A DNA stretch of 58,620 nucleotides from Pseudomonadota bacterium (GCA_021798915.1 JAJZBM010000017.1:1-58620), one strand, 5' to 3'; counted from the stretch's first letter, positions 38,587-49,432 are shown. Program-made: numbers and translations. The notes: generated by a model from the sequence alone, not told the origin.

Positions 38587-39804
38587 ATGCCCGAGGAATT
38601 CCACCGCATCCGCCGCCTGCCGCCCTATGTGTTCGCCGAGGTCAACCAGGCCAAGGCGCGTGCCCGCGCCGCCGGCGAGGACATCATCGATCTCGGCATG
38701 GGCAACCCGGACGGCCCGACGCCGCCGCACATCGTCGCCAAGCTGGTCGAGGCGGTGCAGGACCCACGCACCCATCGCTATTCGACGAGCAAGGGCATTC
38801 CCGGCCTCCGCCGCGCGCTCGCCGGGTATTATTACCGCCGTTTCGGCGTCGGCCTCGATCCCGAGACCGAAATCATCGCAACCCTCGGCTCGAAGGAAGG
38901 GTTGGCCAATCTCGCCGCCGCCATCACCAGCCCTGGGGACACCATCCTCGTCCCCAACCCTTCCTACCCGATTCACCAATTCGGCTTCATCATCGCCGGC
39001 GCCTCGGTGCGCTCGGTGCCGGCGGCGCCGGATGAGGAGATGCTGCGGGCGCTCGATCGCGCCGTCCGCCACTCGGTGCCGAAACCGACGGCGCTGATCG
39101 TCAACTATCCTTCCAACCCGACGGCGATGATCGCCGATCTCGATTTCTACCGCGAAATCGTCGCCTTCGCCCGCCATCACGAGATCTTCGTCCTCTCCGA
39201 TCTCGCTTATGCCGAAATCTATTTCGGCGACCGCGTCCCGCCCTCGATCCTCGAAGTGCCGGGGGCCAAGGATATCGCGGTGGAGTTCACCAGCCTCTCC
39301 AAAACCTACTCCATGCCGGGCTGGCGGATGGGATTTGCGGCCGGCAATGCGCGGCTGATCAGCGCGCTGGCGCGGATGAAATCCTATCTCGATTACGGTG
39401 CCTTCACCCCGATCCAGGTCGCTGCCACGGCGGCGCTGAACGGGCCGCAGGATTGCGTCGCCGATCTTCGGCGCCTCTATAAGGAGCGGCGCGACGTGCT
39501 GGTGCGCGGCCTCAATGCCGCCGGCTGGGCGGTGCCGAGCCCGGAGGCCTCGATGTTCGCCTGGGCACCGATCCCGCCGCGCTATGCCGATCTCGGCTCG
39601 GTCGGGTTCAGCAAGCTTTTGCTCGCCCGCGCCAAGGTCGCGGTCGCGCCGGGGATCGGTTTTGGCGAATATGGCGACACCCATGTTCGTATCGCGCTGG
39701 TCGAAAACACCCATCGGCTGCGCCAGGCGGTGCGCAATATCCGCGGCTTCCTGCAATCCGGCTCGAACGAAGCCAGCCCCTCGCTCAGCGCGGCCGACGC
39801 ATGA
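38587..39804 (+). CDS. alaC: Alanine/glutamate-pyruvate aminotransferase (AlaC-type, class I/II)
   Basis: This 405-residue PLP enzyme closely follows E. coli AlaC in its motifs: RLPPYVFAEVN, DIIDLGMGNPDGPTPPHIV, YSTSKGIPGLRRAL, ATLGSKEGLANL, LVPNPSYPIHQFG, and SLSKTYSMPGWRMGF, in which the Lys of SLSKTYS forms the Schiff base. It transfers amino groups between glutamate and pyruvate. It is placed before and overlaps (ATGA, 39801-39804) hom, a homoserine pathway gene; in related bacteria this gene is sometimes labelled LL-diaminopimelate aminotransferase, but the sequence fits AlaC better. Confidence 0.87.
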   Translation: MPEEFHRIRRLPPYVFAEVNQAKARARAAGEDIIDLGMGNPDGPTPPHIVAKLVEAVQDPRTHRYSTSKGIPGLRRALAGYYYRRFGVGLDPETEIIATLGSKEGLANLAAAITSPGDTILVPNPSYPIHQFGFIIAGASVRSVPAAPDEEMLRALDRAVRHSVPKPTALIVNYPSNPTAMIADLDFYREIVAFARHHEIFVLSDLAYAEIYFGDRVPPSILEVPGAKDIAVEFTSLSKTYSMPGWRMGFAAGNARLISALARMKSYLDYGAFTPIQVAATAALNGPQDCVADLRRLYKERRDVLVRGLNAAGWAVPSPEASMFAWAPIPPRYADLGSVGFSKLLLARAKVAVAPGIGFGEYGDTHVRIALVENTHRLRQAVRNIRGFLQSGSNEASPSLSAADA

Positions 39805-41093
39805 CCAGGCCGCTTTCCGTCGCCTTGGCCGGGCTCGGCACGGTGGGCGTCGGCGTGTTGCGCCTGTTGCGCGAAAACGCCGCTCTCATCGCCGGCCGCG
39901 CCGGCCGCCCGATCGCCGTCACCGCGGTTTCGGCGCGCGATCGCGGGCGTGATCGTGGCCTGACGCTCGCCGGCCTGCGCTGGTACGACGAGCCCGAGGC
40001 GCTCGCCGACGATGCGGAGGCCGATGTCATCGTCGAGGTGATCGGCGGCGCCGAAGGGCCGGCGCGCGCCCTCGTCGAGCGGGCGCTTGCCGTCGGCAAG
40101 CCGGTGGTGACCGCGAACAAGGCGCTGATCGCCGTCCATGGCGCGGCACTCGCCGCCCGCGCCGAGGCCTCCGGCGCGACGCTCGCCTTCGAGGCGGCGG
40201 TGGCGGGCGGGATTCCGGTGATCAAGGTGCTGCGCGAGGGGCTCGCCGGCAATCGTCTCTCGCGCATCAGCGGCATCCTGAACGGCACCTGCAACTTCAT
40301 CCTGACCGTGATGCGTGAGCGCGGCCGCGAATTCGCCGAGGTGCTCGCCGAGGCCCAGAAGCTCGGCTATGCCGAGGCCGATCCGGCCTTCGATATCGAC
40401 GGCATCGACGCCGCCCATAAGCTCGCGATTCTCGCCGCCCTCGCTTTCGGCCGCCCGGTCGATTTCGCCGCCGTCCATGTCGAGGGCATCCGCGCGATCT
40501 CGGCGCTCGATATCGCCCTTGCCGGCGAACTCGGCTACCGGATCAAGCTGCTCGGCATCGCCCGTCGCACCGCATCCGGGATCGAGGCGCGGGTGCATCC
40601 GGCGATGGTGCCGGCGGCGGCGCCGATCGCCCGCGTCGAGGGGGTGTTCAACGCCGTCGTCGCCGAGGGCGATTTCGTCGGCCGGGTGATGCTCGAGGGC
40701 CGTGGCGCCGGCGCCGGCCCGACCGCCTCTGCCGTGGTCGCCGATCTCATCGACATCGCCCGCGGCCGCGCGACTCCGGTCTGGGGCGCAGCCAACGGGG
40801 CGCTCGATCATCTGCCCTCGGTCGGGATCGAGGCGCATCAGGGCGCTTATTATCTCCGGCTGATGGTCGTCGACCGGCCCGGGGTGATCGCCGATGTCAC
40901 CGCCGTCCTCCGCGATCTCGGCGTTTCGCTCGAATCGATGCTCCAGCGCGGCCGCGCCCCGGGCGAAGCGGTGCCGGTGGTGCTGGTCACGCACGAGACC
41001 AGCGAAACCGCGATGCGCGAGGCGATGGCCCGCATCGCCGCCCTCGAGGTCGCGGTGGAGCGGCCGGCGTTGATCCGCATCGAACCCGCTTGA
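39801..41093 (+). CDS. hom: Homoserine dehydrogenase
   Basis: This 430-residue enzyme reduces aspartate semialdehyde to homoserine (Thr/Met/Ile route). It has an N-terminal NAD(P)-binding fold (LAGLGTVGVGVLRLL) and VVTANKALIAVHGA. The catalytic segment is GGIPVIKVLREGLAGNRLS with SGILNGTCNFIL, EADPAFDIDGIDAAHKLAIL carries the substrate site, and an ACT-type regulatory domain lies at about 350-430 (YYLRLMVVDRPGVIADVTAV). The ACT domain usually gives threonine feedback inhibition. It is translationally coupled to alaC by the 4-nt overlap. Confidence 0.95.
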   Translation: MTRPLSVALAGLGTVGVGVLRLLRENAALIAGRAGRPIAVTAVSARDRGRDRGLTLAGLRWYDEPEALADDAEADVIVEVIGGAEGPARALVERALAVGKPVVTANKALIAVHGAALAARAEASGATLAFEAAVAGGIPVIKVLREGLAGNRLSRISGILNGTCNFILTVMRERGREFAEVLAEAQKLGYAEADPAFDIDGIDAAHKLAILAALAFGRPVDFAAVHVEGIRAISALDIALAGELGYRIKLLGIARRTASGIEARVHPAMVPAAAPIARVEGVFNAVVAEGDFVGRVMLEGRGAGAGPTASAVVADLIDIARGRATPVWGAANGALDHLPSVGIEAHQGAYYLRLMVVDRPGVIADVTAVLRDLGVSLESMLQRGRAPGEAVPVVLVTHETSETAMREAMARIAALEVAVERPALIRIEPA

Positions 41094-41105
41094 GCAAAGA
41101 AAGAT

Positions 41106-41127
41106 GTTCTTTTTTGTAAAAAAGAAC
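41106..41127. repeat. Perfect AT-rich inverted repeat between hom and glpX
   Basis: GTTCTTTTTT-GT-AAAAAAGAAC is a perfect 10-bp inverted repeat (41106-41127) starting 12 bp after the hom stop codon. Nothing else in the 93-bp gap looks like a feature except an AT-rich tail (AAAAAACGTTTTC). It may act as a terminator in either direction; similar AT-rich hairpins occur at many places in Acetobacteraceae genomes (recollection, not checked). Confidence 0.6.
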
Positions 41128-41186
41128 CAAAAAACGTTTTCTCTTCGGGCCGTGCCTGCGGCGCTGCCCTTTCAAAGGATCAAGGC

Positions 41187-42167
<981 letters not shown>

Positions 42168-43940
42168 ATGCCCTTGGCTGAGGCGGCCAGGTTTTCCGGC
42201 GTCGAGGCTAGCCTCGGTGGCCGGAGCTGGCGCTGGCGAGCCGGGGAGGGGCTCGGCCCCGGCTATGCGCAGCGCCTCGGCGTCTCCGAAATCATCGGCC
42301 GCCTGCTCGCCGTCCGCGGCATCGCACCCGAGGCGGCCGGCGATTTCCTGAACCCGACGCTCCGCGCGCAGTTGCCCGATCCCTTCGTTCTCCGCGACAT
42401 GGAGCAAGCGAGCATGCGCCTCGCGCGCGCCGTCAGCGCCGGGGAGACCATCGCTGTGTTCGGCGATTACGACGTCGATGGCGCCGCGGCGGCGGCGTTG
42501 ATGGCGGGGCTGCTCGGCGAACTCGGCTGCAAGGTGCTGACCTACATCCCGGACCGGCTGCAGGAGGGCTATGGGCCGAACGCGCCGGCGCTCGCCGGAT
42601 TGATCGCGCAAGGGGCAGGCCTCATCCTCTGCGTCGATTGCGGCACGGCGGCGGATGCGGTGTTTGCCGACATCGCCGGCCAAGTGGATATCATCGTGTT
42701 CGACCACCACAAGGCCGACGGGCCGCCGCCGCGCATTTTCGCGACCGTCAATCCCAACCGTCAGGACGATACCTCCGGCCTTACCCATCTCTGCGCCGCG
42801 GGTGTCACTTTTCTTGCCGCCGTCGCGCTGCTGCGGGCCTTGCGCGGGCACGGTTTTTTTAGCGGCCGCGCCGAGCCCGATCTGAAACGCGCCCTCGATC
42901 TCGTGGCGCTGGCGACGGTGTGCGATGTCATGCCGCTGGTCGGGCTCAACCGCGCCTTCGTCACCCAAGGCTTGCGGGTGATGGCGCGGCGCGAGCGCAT
43001 CGGGCTCGCCGCCCTCCTCGATGTCGCCGAAAGCCGCGAAGCGCCGAGTGCCTTCACCTGCGGCTTCGTGCTCGGCCCGCGGATCAATGCCGGTGGCCGG
43101 ATCAGCCAGGCCGATCTCGGTCTCCGCCTGTTGCTGAGCACCGACCCGGGCGCGGCGCAGGGCCTCGCGGTGTTGCTCGATCAGGTCAATCGCGAACGCC
43201 AGGTGATCGAACAGTCGGCGCTGGAGGCGGCGATGGCGATGGCCGCCGAACAGCGCGCCGCCGGCAACGCGGTGTTGATGGTATGCGGCGAAGGATGGCA
43301 TCCCGGCATCGTCGGCATCGTCGCCGGAAGACTCAAAGAGCGCTTCAACCGCCCCGCCATGGTCGGCGCCGTCGAGGGCGGCTTGGTCAAGGGCTCGGGA
43401 CGCTCGGTGCCCGGTCTCGATCTCGGCGCCGCCGTCATCGCCGCGCGTCAGGCGGGAATTCTGCGCACCGGCGGCGGCCACGCGATGGCTGCCGGCTTTG
43501 CCTTGGAGGTGGCCCGCCAGGGGGATTTCCACGCGTTTCTCAATGACCGCCTGAGCGCCGGCGCGGCACTGCCGGATGCCGCCGATCTCGAAATCGACGG
43601 CGCGATCAGCGTCGCCGGCGCCAATCTTGCGCTCGCCACCGATATCGCCCGCCTCGCGCCATTCGGCCCGATGAATCAGGAACCGGTGCTGGTGCTTCCC
43701 GCCGCCCGCATCGCCCATGCCGAACGGATCGGGCGCGAAGGCAACACGCTGCGCTGCACCCTCGCCGGGATGGGGGGGGAGCGGCTGAAGGCGATCCTGT
43801 TCCGGGCCGGGGAAACGCCGCTCGCGGCTGCCTTGCTCGCCCGCCCGCCGGCACTTCACGTCGCCGGGCATCTCCGCATCAATCGCTGGCAGGGGCAGGA
43901 AAGCGCGCAATTCACCATCATCGATGCGGCGCCAGCCTGA
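42168..43940 (+). CDS. recJ: Single-stranded-DNA-specific exonuclease RecJ
   Basis: This 590-residue 5'-3' exonuclease of recombination and mismatch repair has the DHH phosphoesterase motifs in order: FGDYDVDGAAAAALMAG, LCVDCGTAAD, IVFDHHKADG and TVNPNRQDDTSGL. DHHA1 motif GSGRSVPGLDLGAAV and GGGHAMAAGFALEV follow, then an OB-type C-terminal domain (about 470-590). All metal-binding Asp/His residues appear present. It begins one base after the glpX stop, and no separate ribosome site is obvious, so it is probably translated by coupling to glpX. Confidence 0.95.
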   Translation: MPLAEAARFSGVEASLGGRSWRWRAGEGLGPGYAQRLGVSEIIGRLLAVRGIAPEAAGDFLNPTLRAQLPDPFVLRDMEQASMRLARAVSAGETIAVFGDYDVDGAAAAALMAGLLGELGCKVLTYIPDRLQEGYGPNAPALAGLIAQGAGLILCVDCGTAADAVFADIAGQVDIIVFDHHKADGPPPRIFATVNPNRQDDTSGLTHLCAAGVTFLAAVALLRALRGHGFFSGRAEPDLKRALDLVALATVCDVMPLVGLNRAFVTQGLRVMARRERIGLAALLDVAESREAPSAFTCGFVLGPRINAGGRISQADLGLRLLLSTDPGAAQGLAVLLDQVNRERQVIEQSALEAAMAMAAEQRAAGNAVLMVCGEGWHPGIVGIVAGRLKERFNRPAMVGAVEGGLVKGSGRSVPGLDLGAAVIAARQAGILRTGGGHAMAAGFALEVARQGDFHAFLNDRLSAGAALPDAADLEIDGAISVAGANLALATDIARLAPFGPMNQEPVLVLPAARIAHAERIGREGNTLRCTLAGMGGERLKAILFRAGETPLAAALLARPPALHVAGHLRINRWQGQESAQFTIIDAAPA

Positions 43941-45407
43941 TCACCCGGGCGCAAACGGATTGGCGACGAACGGCCATTGATTGCGCGACGCTTTGCGATA
44001 GGGAAGGGTGGTGATTTCGGGTGAGACCGCGCCGGGTCCGGCGACATAGAGGATATCGTCGGTGATCGGGGCGAAGGCGGCGTGGAAATGCTGCATCGAT
44101 TTGACCACCAGGACGCGGCGGGCGCCGGCGTCGATGCCGGCGGCGGTGAAGCAGACCGGGCTGAAGCATTGGGTGCGGAGCGTGCTGCAAACGATGGCCA
44201 CGCCGCCGGCTTCGAATGCCGCAAGATCGCCGGCCGGCGCCATCGCGCCGCCGAACGGGATCAAGACGTCGCGCGCGAGGCCGATGACGCGCGCCTCGAT
44301 ATCGAGCGGCCGGCCCGAATGTGGCCCGAGCTTGCCGCCGAGCCGGAGCGCGATAGTGGCGCCGAGCCCGACCTCGAATGCCAGCCTGACCGCCATCGGA
44401 TCCCAGATCATGCCGATCGCGGCGCCTTCGAGCCCCCGCGCGAGCATCGCTTCGAGAACGAAAGTGGAATCACTCGCCGCCCCACCGCCGGCATTGTCGG
44501 CGACATCGGCGAGAACCAACGGACGCCGGCCGGCATGGGCCAGGGCGCGATCCATCGCCGCGTCGAGCGTGATATAGGGCGGCTGCGTTTGCGCACGAAG
44601 GGTGAAAAACTCACGCCCGAGTTCGGCCGCGAGGCGATCCGCCTTGTCCTGGTCGCCATCGGTGATGACGATGATCTTGCTGCCCATATCCGCGACATCG
44701 GCCCAGGGGAAGCCATGCACGATGGAAACCGAGAGCACGCCGTCATGTCCCTCGAGCGCTGCCGCCCGATCGACGAAGCCGCGCATCGGCTGGCGCGTGG
44801 TGTGGAACACACCAGCCATTCGGCAATCGAACCAGCCGATCACCGGGCGGGTTTTGCCCTCCATCGCATCGGCGATGATCGCGAAGACTTCACGCGCCCG
44901 TTCGCCGACATCGATATGCGGATATTCCTTGAAGAGGACGAGTGCGGTCGCGTTGTCGCATTTCGCGCGGCTGACATTGGCGTGGAGATCGAGTTCGGCG
45001 CCGATCGGAACCGATGGGCCGACGATGGCGCGAATTCGTGCCAGAAGATCGCCCTCGGCATCGTCATAGCCTTCGGCGATCATTGCGCCATGCAGCGATA
45101 GCAGCACCGCATCGACCGGCATCGCGGCTTTGAGATCGGCGAGGATTTCATCCCGGAACGCCTCATAGACGGCGCGCACCGTCGGCCCGGCGGGCTGGGC
45201 GAAAGCACACAGGCTTTCGACCACCCGCCAGCCCCGCGCCGCCGCCATCTCGCGCCAGGCGGCGAGCGGGACGGCATAGAGCGGCGCTTCGGCGCCATAA
45301 TTGGCGCGGCGGAACAAGCAGGTTTCTTCGAACATGCGAAGCCCGGTCGGCAGCGCGGAGAAACTATTGGTCTCGGTGCCGAGCATCGCGGTGAAAAGCG
45401 TTTTCAT
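43941..45407 (-). CDS. M81-family (MlrC-like) metallopeptidase
   Basis: This 488-residue protein starts at ATG 45407 (ribosome site GGAAGGATAG). It has TETNSFSALPTGL at the N-terminus, LLSLHGAMIAEGYDDAEGDLL, GAELDLHANVS (metal site His/Asp) and VLADVADNAGGGAASDSTFV. MlrC acts on linear microcystin fragments, and many relatives are of unknown substrate. Here it is divergent from a hydantoinase/oxoprolinase operon by 170 bp and converges on recJ with no gap. It may open or degrade an amide product in the same pathway (inference). Confidence 0.87.
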   Translation of the reverse strand: MKTLFTAMLGTETNSFSALPTGLRMFEETCLFRRANYGAEAPLYAVPLAAWREMAAARGWRVVESLCAFAQPAGPTVRAVYEAFRDEILADLKAAMPVDAVLLSLHGAMIAEGYDDAEGDLLARIRAIVGPSVPIGAELDLHANVSRAKCDNATALVLFKEYPHIDVGERAREVFAIIADAMEGKTRPVIGWFDCRMAGVFHTTRQPMRGFVDRAAALEGHDGVLSVSIVHGFPWADVADMGSKIIVITDGDQDKADRLAAELGREFFTLRAQTQPPYITLDAAMDRALAHAGRRPLVLADVADNAGGGAASDSTFVLEAMLARGLEGAAIGMIWDPMAVRLAFEVGLGATIALRLGGKLGPHSGRPLDIEARVIGLARDVLIPFGGAMAPAGDLAAFEAGGVAIVCSTLRTQCFSPVCFTAAGIDAGARRVLVVKSMQHFHAAFAPITDDILYVAGPGAVSPEITTLPYRKASRNQWPFVANPFAPG

Positions 45408-45576
45408 GACTATCCTTCCGGGGCGGGCCACAGGGGGCGAAGTATTTCGTCATCATGCGTTTGCATCGAAAATTCTCATGTTTGACGCGGAATGGCGAGA
45501 GGCGAAGACAATGAATTGACAGGCGCGGGAATATCTTCATCCTGGACGGCAAAGGGAGGTGGAAAAAGGGATCGGG
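45408..45576. promoter_or_regulatory. Divergent promoter region of the M81 peptidase and hyuA
   Basis: The 169-bp gap contains TTGACA at 45516-45521 and an AT-rich half at 45465-45490. It should drive hyuA to the right and the peptidase gene to the left. A convincing -10 at proper distance is not clear, and no strong operator was seen. Confidence 0.4.
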
Positions 45577-47697
45577 ATGCGGGAGCGGATGGCGCCGGTT
45601 GGCGAACACGCGAAGCCTAGACTCGCGGTCGATATCGGTGGCACCTTCACCGATGTCGTGTTGGAGTGCGGTGGGCGCCGCTATACCACCAAGCTTCTGA
45701 CGACGCCGGAGGCGCCCGAGCGCGGTGTGCTCGACGGTATGGCGAGGATTCTGGGCAGCGCCGGCATGGCGCCGGCCGAGGTCGCGCTCGTCGTGCATGG
45801 CACCACGCTCGCGACCAACGCCATCATCGAGCGCAAGGGCGCGCGCACCGCTTTCATCACCACCGAGGGATTTCGTGACGTCCTCGCGTTGCGCAATGAA
45901 AGCCGCTACGACCAGTATAATCTCGATATCGAATTGCCCGAGCCCCTGGTTCCGCGCCATCTGCGTTTTACCGTGGCCGAGCGGCTCGATCGCGCAGGCC
46001 GGGTCTTGCGCCCGCTCGACGAGGATGGGGTTCGCGCGCTGGTGCCGGCTCTTCGGCGCGAGAATGTCGAAAGTATCGCGATCGGGTTTCTGCACGGTTT
46101 CGTCAACCCCGCGCATGAACGGCGCGCCGCCGCCCTCATCGCCGAGGCTCTCCCCGACATTCCGCTTTCGCTCGCCTCCGAGGTCGCGCCGGAAATGCGC
46201 GAATGGGAGCGGTTCTCGACCACGGTCGCCAACGCCTATGTGCAGCCCGCGATCGCGCGCTATCTGCGCCGGCTGGAGGCCGGAATGCGGGCGGCGGGAT
46301 TCGGGGCGCCGATCTATCTCATGCAGTCCGGCGGGCGTCTCACGACGATCGAGACCGCGTGCCGGCTGCCGATTCGCCTGGTCGAGAGCGGCCCGGCCGG
46401 CGGCGCCATTTTCGCCGCGGCCATCGCCGAAGAGGCCGGGCTCGATCGCGTGCTGTCCTTCGACATGGGCGGGACCACGGCCAAGGTCTGTCTCGTCGAT
46501 GATTATCGCGCCCACGCGGCGCGCGGCTTCGAGGTCGCGCGGGTCGGGCGGTTTCGCAAAGGTTCCGGTCTGCCGCTCAGGATTCCGGTGATCGAAATGG
46601 TCGAGATCGGCGCCGGCGGCGGCAGCGAGGCGCGGGTCGACACGCTCGGCCGCCTCGTCGTCGGCCCGGAAAGCGCCGGCGCCGATCCCGGCCCGGCCTG
46701 CTATGGGCGCGGCGGCACAAGACCGACGGTGACCGATGCCAATCTCGAGCTCGGCCGCTATGATCCGGCGCTGTTCGCCGGCGGCCGCTTGCCGCTCGAC
46801 GGGGAGGCGGCGCGGGCAGCCTTGATGCGCGCGGTCGGTGACAGGCTCGGTCTTTCGAGCGCGATGGCGGCGGTCGGGGTGATCGAAATCGTCGACGAGG
46901 CGATGGCCAATGCCGCCCGCGTTCACGCCATCGAAGCCGCGACCGCGCTCGAAGGCCGCACCTTGATCGCGTTCGGCGGCGGCGGGCCGGTGCATGCGAC
47001 GCGATTGGCGGAAAAACTCGGCATCGGCCACGTGCTGGTGCCCTCGGGCGCCGGCGTCGGCAGCGCGATCGGCTTTCTTCGCGCCGCAATCGGCTTTGAA
47101 GCGGTGCGCAGCCTCTATCAGCGGCTTGCGACCCTCGATCTTGCCGCTGTCAACGCGCTTTTTGCGGAAATGGCGGAAGAGGCGCGGGCGGTGGTGACGC
47201 CGGCGAGCCTTGGCGCTGCGATCCGCGAGACACGGATGGCGAGCATGCGCTATGTCGGCCAGGGGCACGAGATTTCGGTCCCTCTGCCGCTGCGCGATCT
47301 CGTCCCCGAGGACCGGGCGGCGATCAAGCGCGATTACGAGGCGGCCTATGCGCGGTTTTACAATCGCCCGGTGCCAGGCTCGGAGATCGAGATCCTGAGC
47401 TATTTTCTGGTGCAGGAAACGGTTTTACCCGAACCGGCGCCACCACCGCCGCCGCCTGCGCCGCGCGTGGCCGCGCCCGCTGGCCGACGCAAGGTACGCG
47501 ACGGTGTTACCGGGGTTGCGGCCGAATGGGCGGTTTTCGCGCGCGAGGCGCTGGCGCCGGGCGATCGGGTAATCGGCCCCGCGATCATCGCCGAGGCCGA
47601 AACTTCCACCTTGCTCGGCGCCGGCTGGCGCGGCGACGTCACTGCACAAGGCTGGCTGATGCTGACGCGGGGCAATCAAGAGGATGACAGCCGATGA
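45577..47697 (+). CDS. hyuA: Hydantoinase/oxoprolinase subunit A
   Basis: HyuA is the ATP-using N-terminal half of the two-subunit hydantoinase/5-oxoprolinase enzymes. ATG 45577 (706 residues) is preferred over a GTG at 45559 that sits too close to the ribosome site. Motifs: LAVDIGGTFTDVVLEC (nucleotide-binding ASKHA loop), HGTTLATNAIIERKGA, LMQSGGRLTTIETACR, SGPAGGAIFAAAIAEEAG, SFDMGGTTAKVCLVD and EIGAGGGSEARVDTLG. The C-terminus has a Pro-rich gap then a short beta domain. It overlaps hyuB by 4 nt (ATGA). Confidence 0.92.
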   Translation: MRERMAPVGEHAKPRLAVDIGGTFTDVVLECGGRRYTTKLLTTPEAPERGVLDGMARILGSAGMAPAEVALVVHGTTLATNAIIERKGARTAFITTEGFRDVLALRNESRYDQYNLDIELPEPLVPRHLRFTVAERLDRAGRVLRPLDEDGVRALVPALRRENVESIAIGFLHGFVNPAHERRAAALIAEALPDIPLSLASEVAPEMREWERFSTTVANAYVQPAIARYLRRLEAGMRAAGFGAPIYLMQSGGRLTTIETACRLPIRLVESGPAGGAIFAAAIAEEAGLDRVLSFDMGGTTAKVCLVDDYRAHAARGFEVARVGRFRKGSGLPLRIPVIEMVEIGAGGGSEARVDTLGRLVVGPESAGADPGPACYGRGGTRPTVTDANLELGRYDPALFAGGRLPLDGEAARAALMRAVGDRLGLSSAMAAVGVIEIVDEAMANAARVHAIEAATALEGRTLIAFGGGGPVHATRLAEKLGIGHVLVPSGAGVGSAIGFLRAAIGFEAVRSLYQRLATLDLAAVNALFAEMAEEARAVVTPASLGAAIRETRMASMRYVGQGHEISVPLPLRDLVPEDRAAIKRDYEAAYARFYNRPVPGSEIEILSYFLVQETVLPEPAPPPPPPAPRVAAPAGRRKVRDGVTGVAAEWAVFAREALAPGDRVIGPAIIAEAETSTLLGAGWRGDVTAQGWLMLTRGNQEDDSR

Positions 47698-49427
47698 GCG
47701 CTGGCGCCGAACTCGCGACGATCCGTCATCAGGTGATGTGGAACCGCCTCATCGCGGTGGTGGAGGAGCAGGCGCAGGTGATGATCCGCACCGCCTTCAG
47801 CACCACGGTGCGCGAGGCCGGCGATTTATCCGCCGGCGTTTTCGACCTCGAAGGCCGGATGCTGGCCCAGGCGGTGACCGGAACGCCGGGGCATGTCAAC
47901 GCGATGAGCGAAAGCGTCGGCCATTTCCTCAAAAAATTCCCTACCCATACCATGCGCGAAGGCGATCACTACATCACCAACGATCCCTGGCTCGGCACCG
48001 GGCATTTGCATGATCTGACGGTGGTGACGCCGGTTTTTCATCGCGGTGCAATGATCGGCCTCCTCGCCAATACTGCCCACGTGATCGACATCGGCGGCCT
48101 CGGCATGGGACCGGAGGGGCGTTCGGTGTTCGAGGAAGGGCTCTATATCCCGATCCTCCGCTGTTTCGAGGCGGGGCAGCCGAACGAGACGTTTTTCGAA
48201 TTCCTGCGCGCCGGCAGCCGGCTTCCGGTGGAACTCGAGGGCGATGTCTATTCGCTATGCGCCTGCAACGATACCGCGGCGCGGCGGCTTGGCGAGATGC
48301 TTGACGAATTCGGGATCGAAAGTCTCGCGCCCCTTGCCGAATTCATTTTCGAAAGCAGTTTCCGCGCGACGGAGGCGGCGATCGCTGAAATTCCGCCAGG
48401 GGTTTATCGTTCGACCATCCATTCCGACGGCTATGACGCGCCGATCACCCTGGCCGCCGCGATGACCGTTGGCGACAAAACGATCAGTGTCGATTTCGAC
48501 GGCACATCGCCGGTCGCCGGGCGCGGAATCAACGTCCCGGCCGCCTATTGCCGCGCCTATGCCTCGTTCGGCATCAAGGTCGTGGTCGCGCCGGAAGTGC
48601 CGAATAACTGGGCGAGTTTGCAGCCGTTTCGGATGAAGATCCCGGAGGGCTGCATCCTCGATGCACGCCATCCGGCGCCGGTTTCGGTGCGCCACGTCAT
48701 CGGCCAGCTTCTGCCCGATCTGATGATGGGGTGTCTCCATCAGGCGGTGCCGGAACGGGTCGCGGCGGAGGGGTCGTCTTGCCTCTGGAATCCGCCTTTG
48801 CGTGGCGGCAGCAGCGTATCCGCGCGGCATGGCAATCGCGTGCCGCCGGATTTCGAGATCATTACCTTCAATTCCGGCGGCACCGGCGCTCGCCGGCGCC
48901 ACGATGGGCTCGATGCCACCGCTTTTCCCTCGGGCGTGCGCACCATGCCGGTGGAGGCGAGCGAAAACGTCGCCCCGATCATTATCTGGCGCAAGGAATT
49001 GCGGCCCGGTTCGGGCGGCGCGGGGCGGACGCGCGGCGGGCTCGGACAGATCATGGAGATCGGCGCCGAGGACGACATGGAATTCGCCTGCAACGCGATT
49101 TTCGATCGTATCCAGCACCCGCCGCGCGGGCGCGAGGGTGGGCATGCCGGTGCTGCCGGCTATGTCGGGCTTGCTTCCGGTGTGCCGCTCAAGACCAAGG
49201 GATTTCAGATCATTCCCGATGGCGACAGGCTTTTGCTGAAGCTTCCCGGCGGCGGCGGCATGGGACCACCCGATGAACGCGACCCCGACGCCGTCGCCCG
49301 CGATGTCCGCGATGGCCTCGTCGACGCCGAGGAGGCGCATCGCGTCTACCGCGTGGCTCTCACCGCGGACGGCACCGTCGACGAAAGCGCCACCCGCGCC
49401 TTGCGCGCAAACAACCGGAAGGAGTGA
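47694..49427 (+). CDS. hyuB: Hydantoinase/oxoprolinase subunit B
   Basis: HyuB is the larger catalytic partner of HyuA. This 577-residue protein has RTAFSTTVREAGDLSAGVFD, HVNAMSESVGHFLKKFP, DHYITNDPWLGTGHLHDLTV, ANTAHVIDIGGLGMGPEGRS and a late IWRKELRPGSGGAGRTRGGL, all typical of the family. It starts inside the hyuA stop codon. The family includes N-methylhydantoinase, acetone carboxylase subunits and 5-oxoprolinase; the downstream DUF1445 gene and importer favour a lactam such as 5-oxoproline, but the substrate is unproven. Confidence 0.92.
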   Translation: MSAGAELATIRHQVMWNRLIAVVEEQAQVMIRTAFSTTVREAGDLSAGVFDLEGRMLAQAVTGTPGHVNAMSESVGHFLKKFPTHTMREGDHYITNDPWLGTGHLHDLTVVTPVFHRGAMIGLLANTAHVIDIGGLGMGPEGRSVFEEGLYIPILRCFEAGQPNETFFEFLRAGSRLPVELEGDVYSLCACNDTAARRLGEMLDEFGIESLAPLAEFIFESSFRATEAAIAEIPPGVYRSTIHSDGYDAPITLAAAMTVGDKTISVDFDGTSPVAGRGINVPAAYCRAYASFGIKVVVAPEVPNNWASLQPFRMKIPEGCILDARHPAPVSVRHVIGQLLPDLMMGCLHQAVPERVAAEGSSCLWNPPLRGGSSVSARHGNRVPPDFEIITFNSGGTGARRRHDGLDATAFPSGVRTMPVEASENVAPIIIWRKELRPGSGGAGRTRGGLGQIMEIGAEDDMEFACNAIFDRIQHPPRGREGGHAGAAGYVGLASGVPLKTKGFQIIPDGDRLLLKLPGGGGMGPPDERDPDAVARDVRDGLVDAEEAHRVYRVALTADGTVDESATRALRANNRKE

Positions 49428-49432
49428 TCGAG

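Noticed and set aside
45364-47268. A 634-residue minus-strand frame opposite hyuA
   Set aside because: HyuA motifs are complete on the plus strand; the antisense frame lacks any family resemblance.
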